A stretch of DNA of 64,000 nucleotides from positions 60,421,491 to 60,485,490 of the forward strand of contig OX104130.1 of assembly GCA_944470555.2 (NCBI GenBank), given 5' to 3'. The position numbers were made by a program, and so were the translations under genes. The stretch is from Heterobilharzia americana. Taxonomy: Eukaryota > Platyhelminthes > Trematoda > Strigeidida > Schistosomatidae. Shown in pieces: positions 62,590-64,000 of this stretch. Position 1 is the first letter of the stretch; each line of letters begins with the position of its first letter. The notes beneath the pieces were generated by a model, which did no database searches, was not told the origin of the DNA, and saw only the letters and a list, made by a program, of their open reading frames with translations.

Positions 62590-63070
62590 TGTTAAGATGA
62601 GGATAATGTGTGTATACATCTGCACCACTGACTTCGGTTCTGAGCCATATCACCTAGGGTCTCCAACCACTGGTTCCTCTTGTCCCGCCAACCCCAACCG
62701 GCTAGTGTCTGCATCGTCCTACATGGCTCAAACCAACAATCAGAGACTTCATACATTGATGCCATGTTTTAGTCTGGCCACCTCAGGCCTTTTTCCAGCC
62801 TGGACCCACCTGAGCCAACATTGTGTGACGAGGCAATCGGTGACTAGGCATACATAGTACGTGTCCCAACCATCTCAGTCGATGAAGGTTCACAACCTCG
62901 TCGACTGACTTACCTCTTCTCCATAAAACTCTACACCTAACTTCTGCATTACTCACATGGTGACACCACGGAATACGTCCAGCTTTCCTTGGTGCCCAGA
63001 CAGCAAAGAAAGGTGTTTTTTGCATGATGCTTATATTCCATTTTCTCCACACCTAACCTACTCATGCTTC
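62590..63070 (-). pseudogene. LINE C-terminal fragment inside the last visible SRPK intron
   Basis: The minus strand reads 'VSNAEVRCRVLWRRGKSVDE' and then 'VVNLHRLRWLGHVLCMPSHR' (63,052-62,783), followed by 'GGQTKTWHQCMKSL' and 'GLSHVGRCR' after a stop (about 62,780-62,700), and in other frames 'RNQWLETLGDMAQNRSQW' (about 62,680-62,625). This order is the C-terminal end of a flatworm LINE family distinct from the CR1 and RTE copies elsewhere in the window. No RT core is present. It lies antisense to the SRPK transcript. The fragment at 42,350-42,560 may be of the same family. Confidence 0.75.
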
Positions 63071-64000
63071 CAAGCGCTAAATCATGCTCTTTTGAATCTT
63101 TTGCGCTCGCTTTATGTGTATTAGTGTGAATGAGCAGAAGCACTGGCTTATTTGTTCAACTCACCCATTGGGTTATAAGCACGAAAATGCACCGACTAAA
63201 CGGTCCAAACAGTTGAGTAGTCTCTTAAACTCACAACAATGTGTGGTTTAGTTCCATTCGGTCCTCCTATAGACTGGAACTGTTTTACGCTGTCCAACCT
63301 TTTTTGGAGCTAGGTGTAAAAGTATGAATAGTCGTTCTTCATCTGGGATACTTTTACATGCCTGTTCCTATCAACGAGTGGTCAGTTTCTGTTTTTAATC
63401 GGCCAAATTCAACCCCTGTTGTTAATTCTATAATCCCTTCTATAGATTTGAGTTAATTGTGCTTTTTTACAATTAGATGTTTGCAGTTAATGAGTAAAAG
63501 GTCTCCAAATCAAAGTTTCGTGCTTGTTGCTACTCGTTAGGAAACACATTTAGTCGATAGACTTCCGAAACGTTGGTTACCACTCGATGACCAGATCATA
63601 AATTAAGTACTCCCTCTATCTTTTATGAACATATGACATTAAACAATCTCGCCACAAAACAACTCGAAAAGTGAGTTTCGTGAAATACAATAACGAAGTT
63701 AGCAAGCAGCTTGCATTTACACAAACATCCTGAGCTCCTACTGAAATTTTATCAGGGTTAGTACAGTTGTTCAGGTAAATGCTACGTAGCGCATCAAATT
63801 ACCTAACTAGTTGACTAAACTAATATTGGTCACAGAACGAAACCAGCATATTTATGCAATCTTATTTGACGGAGAGAATAAATTTCTCTCGTAGCTTTCC
63901 AAAAAAATTCTAAAACGCCATATTCCCACAGTACTTTGTTGTATGCATTGCTCATAGTTTCATCGACACAAAGATGTTGCAAAAAGTCGATGCTTGAAAA
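63071..64000. other. SRPK intron sequence, no feature seen
   Basis: AT-rich sequence presumed to belong to the intron after 62,135. I looked for the next SRPK exon (the 'K-x-ADLGNACW' block) in all three plus frames and did not find it, so it lies beyond the window. Confidence 0.5.

Overview
The window reads as eukaryotic nuclear DNA from a parasitic flatworm (trematode or cestode). The evidence is an SRPK-type protein kinase gene with 34-35 nt introns near its 5' end, and a repeat load dominated by CR1-like and RTE-like non-LTR retrotransposons of the kind common in Platyhelminthes. The species cannot be fixed from the sequence alone. There is no operon, CRISPR array or bacterial feature.

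Layout. 1-9.2 kb: a decayed RTE-like LINE (+), a MULE-like transposase relic, a tRNA-like SINE head and a decayed CR1-like element. 10.0-15.9 kb: two copies of one CR1 family (ORF1 with a PHD-like Cys/His finger) joined tail to tail, giving a near-identical 1.7 kb inverted repeat. 17.1-17.9 kb: a DNA-transposon transposase relic. 20.3-21.3 kb: a second RTE 3' fragment (+). 25.4-30.5 kb: a long RTE copy (-), interrupted in its endonuclease domain by a 1.7 kb CR1 3' fragment. 30.5-33.4 kb: CR1 fragments (-). 34.0-40.3 kb: a long CR1 element (+) with its 3' tail. 40.9-46.1 kb: further broken CR1 and other LINE pieces. 46.5-51.7 kb: the best preserved element, a CR1 with an intact 533-residue ORF1 and an ORF2 broken by one frameshift. 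51.8-56.8 kb: three more CR1 pieces and a microsatellite.

The only host gene I can support begins at 57,109 and runs off the right edge: an SRPK (SR-protein kinase) gene. I rebuilt nine exons with consistent phases that encode the first 390 residues: N-terminal basic and acidic region, glycine loop, catalytic Lys, catalytic loop and the start of the spacer insert. The kinase C-lobe must lie beyond 64,000. A LINE fragment (-) sits in the last visible intron.

The strongest unexplained signals are these. (1) Two separate inverted LINE pairs show long, (nearly) identical cores with abruptly divergent flanks, as gene conversion or an assembly artefact would produce. (2) CR1 3' tails carry a hairpin whose loop is constant while its stem changes by compensating substitutions. 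(3) Dead RTE copies share the same inactivating lesions, so they descend from an already broken source. No clearly new molecular system is visible beyond these transposon-level observations.
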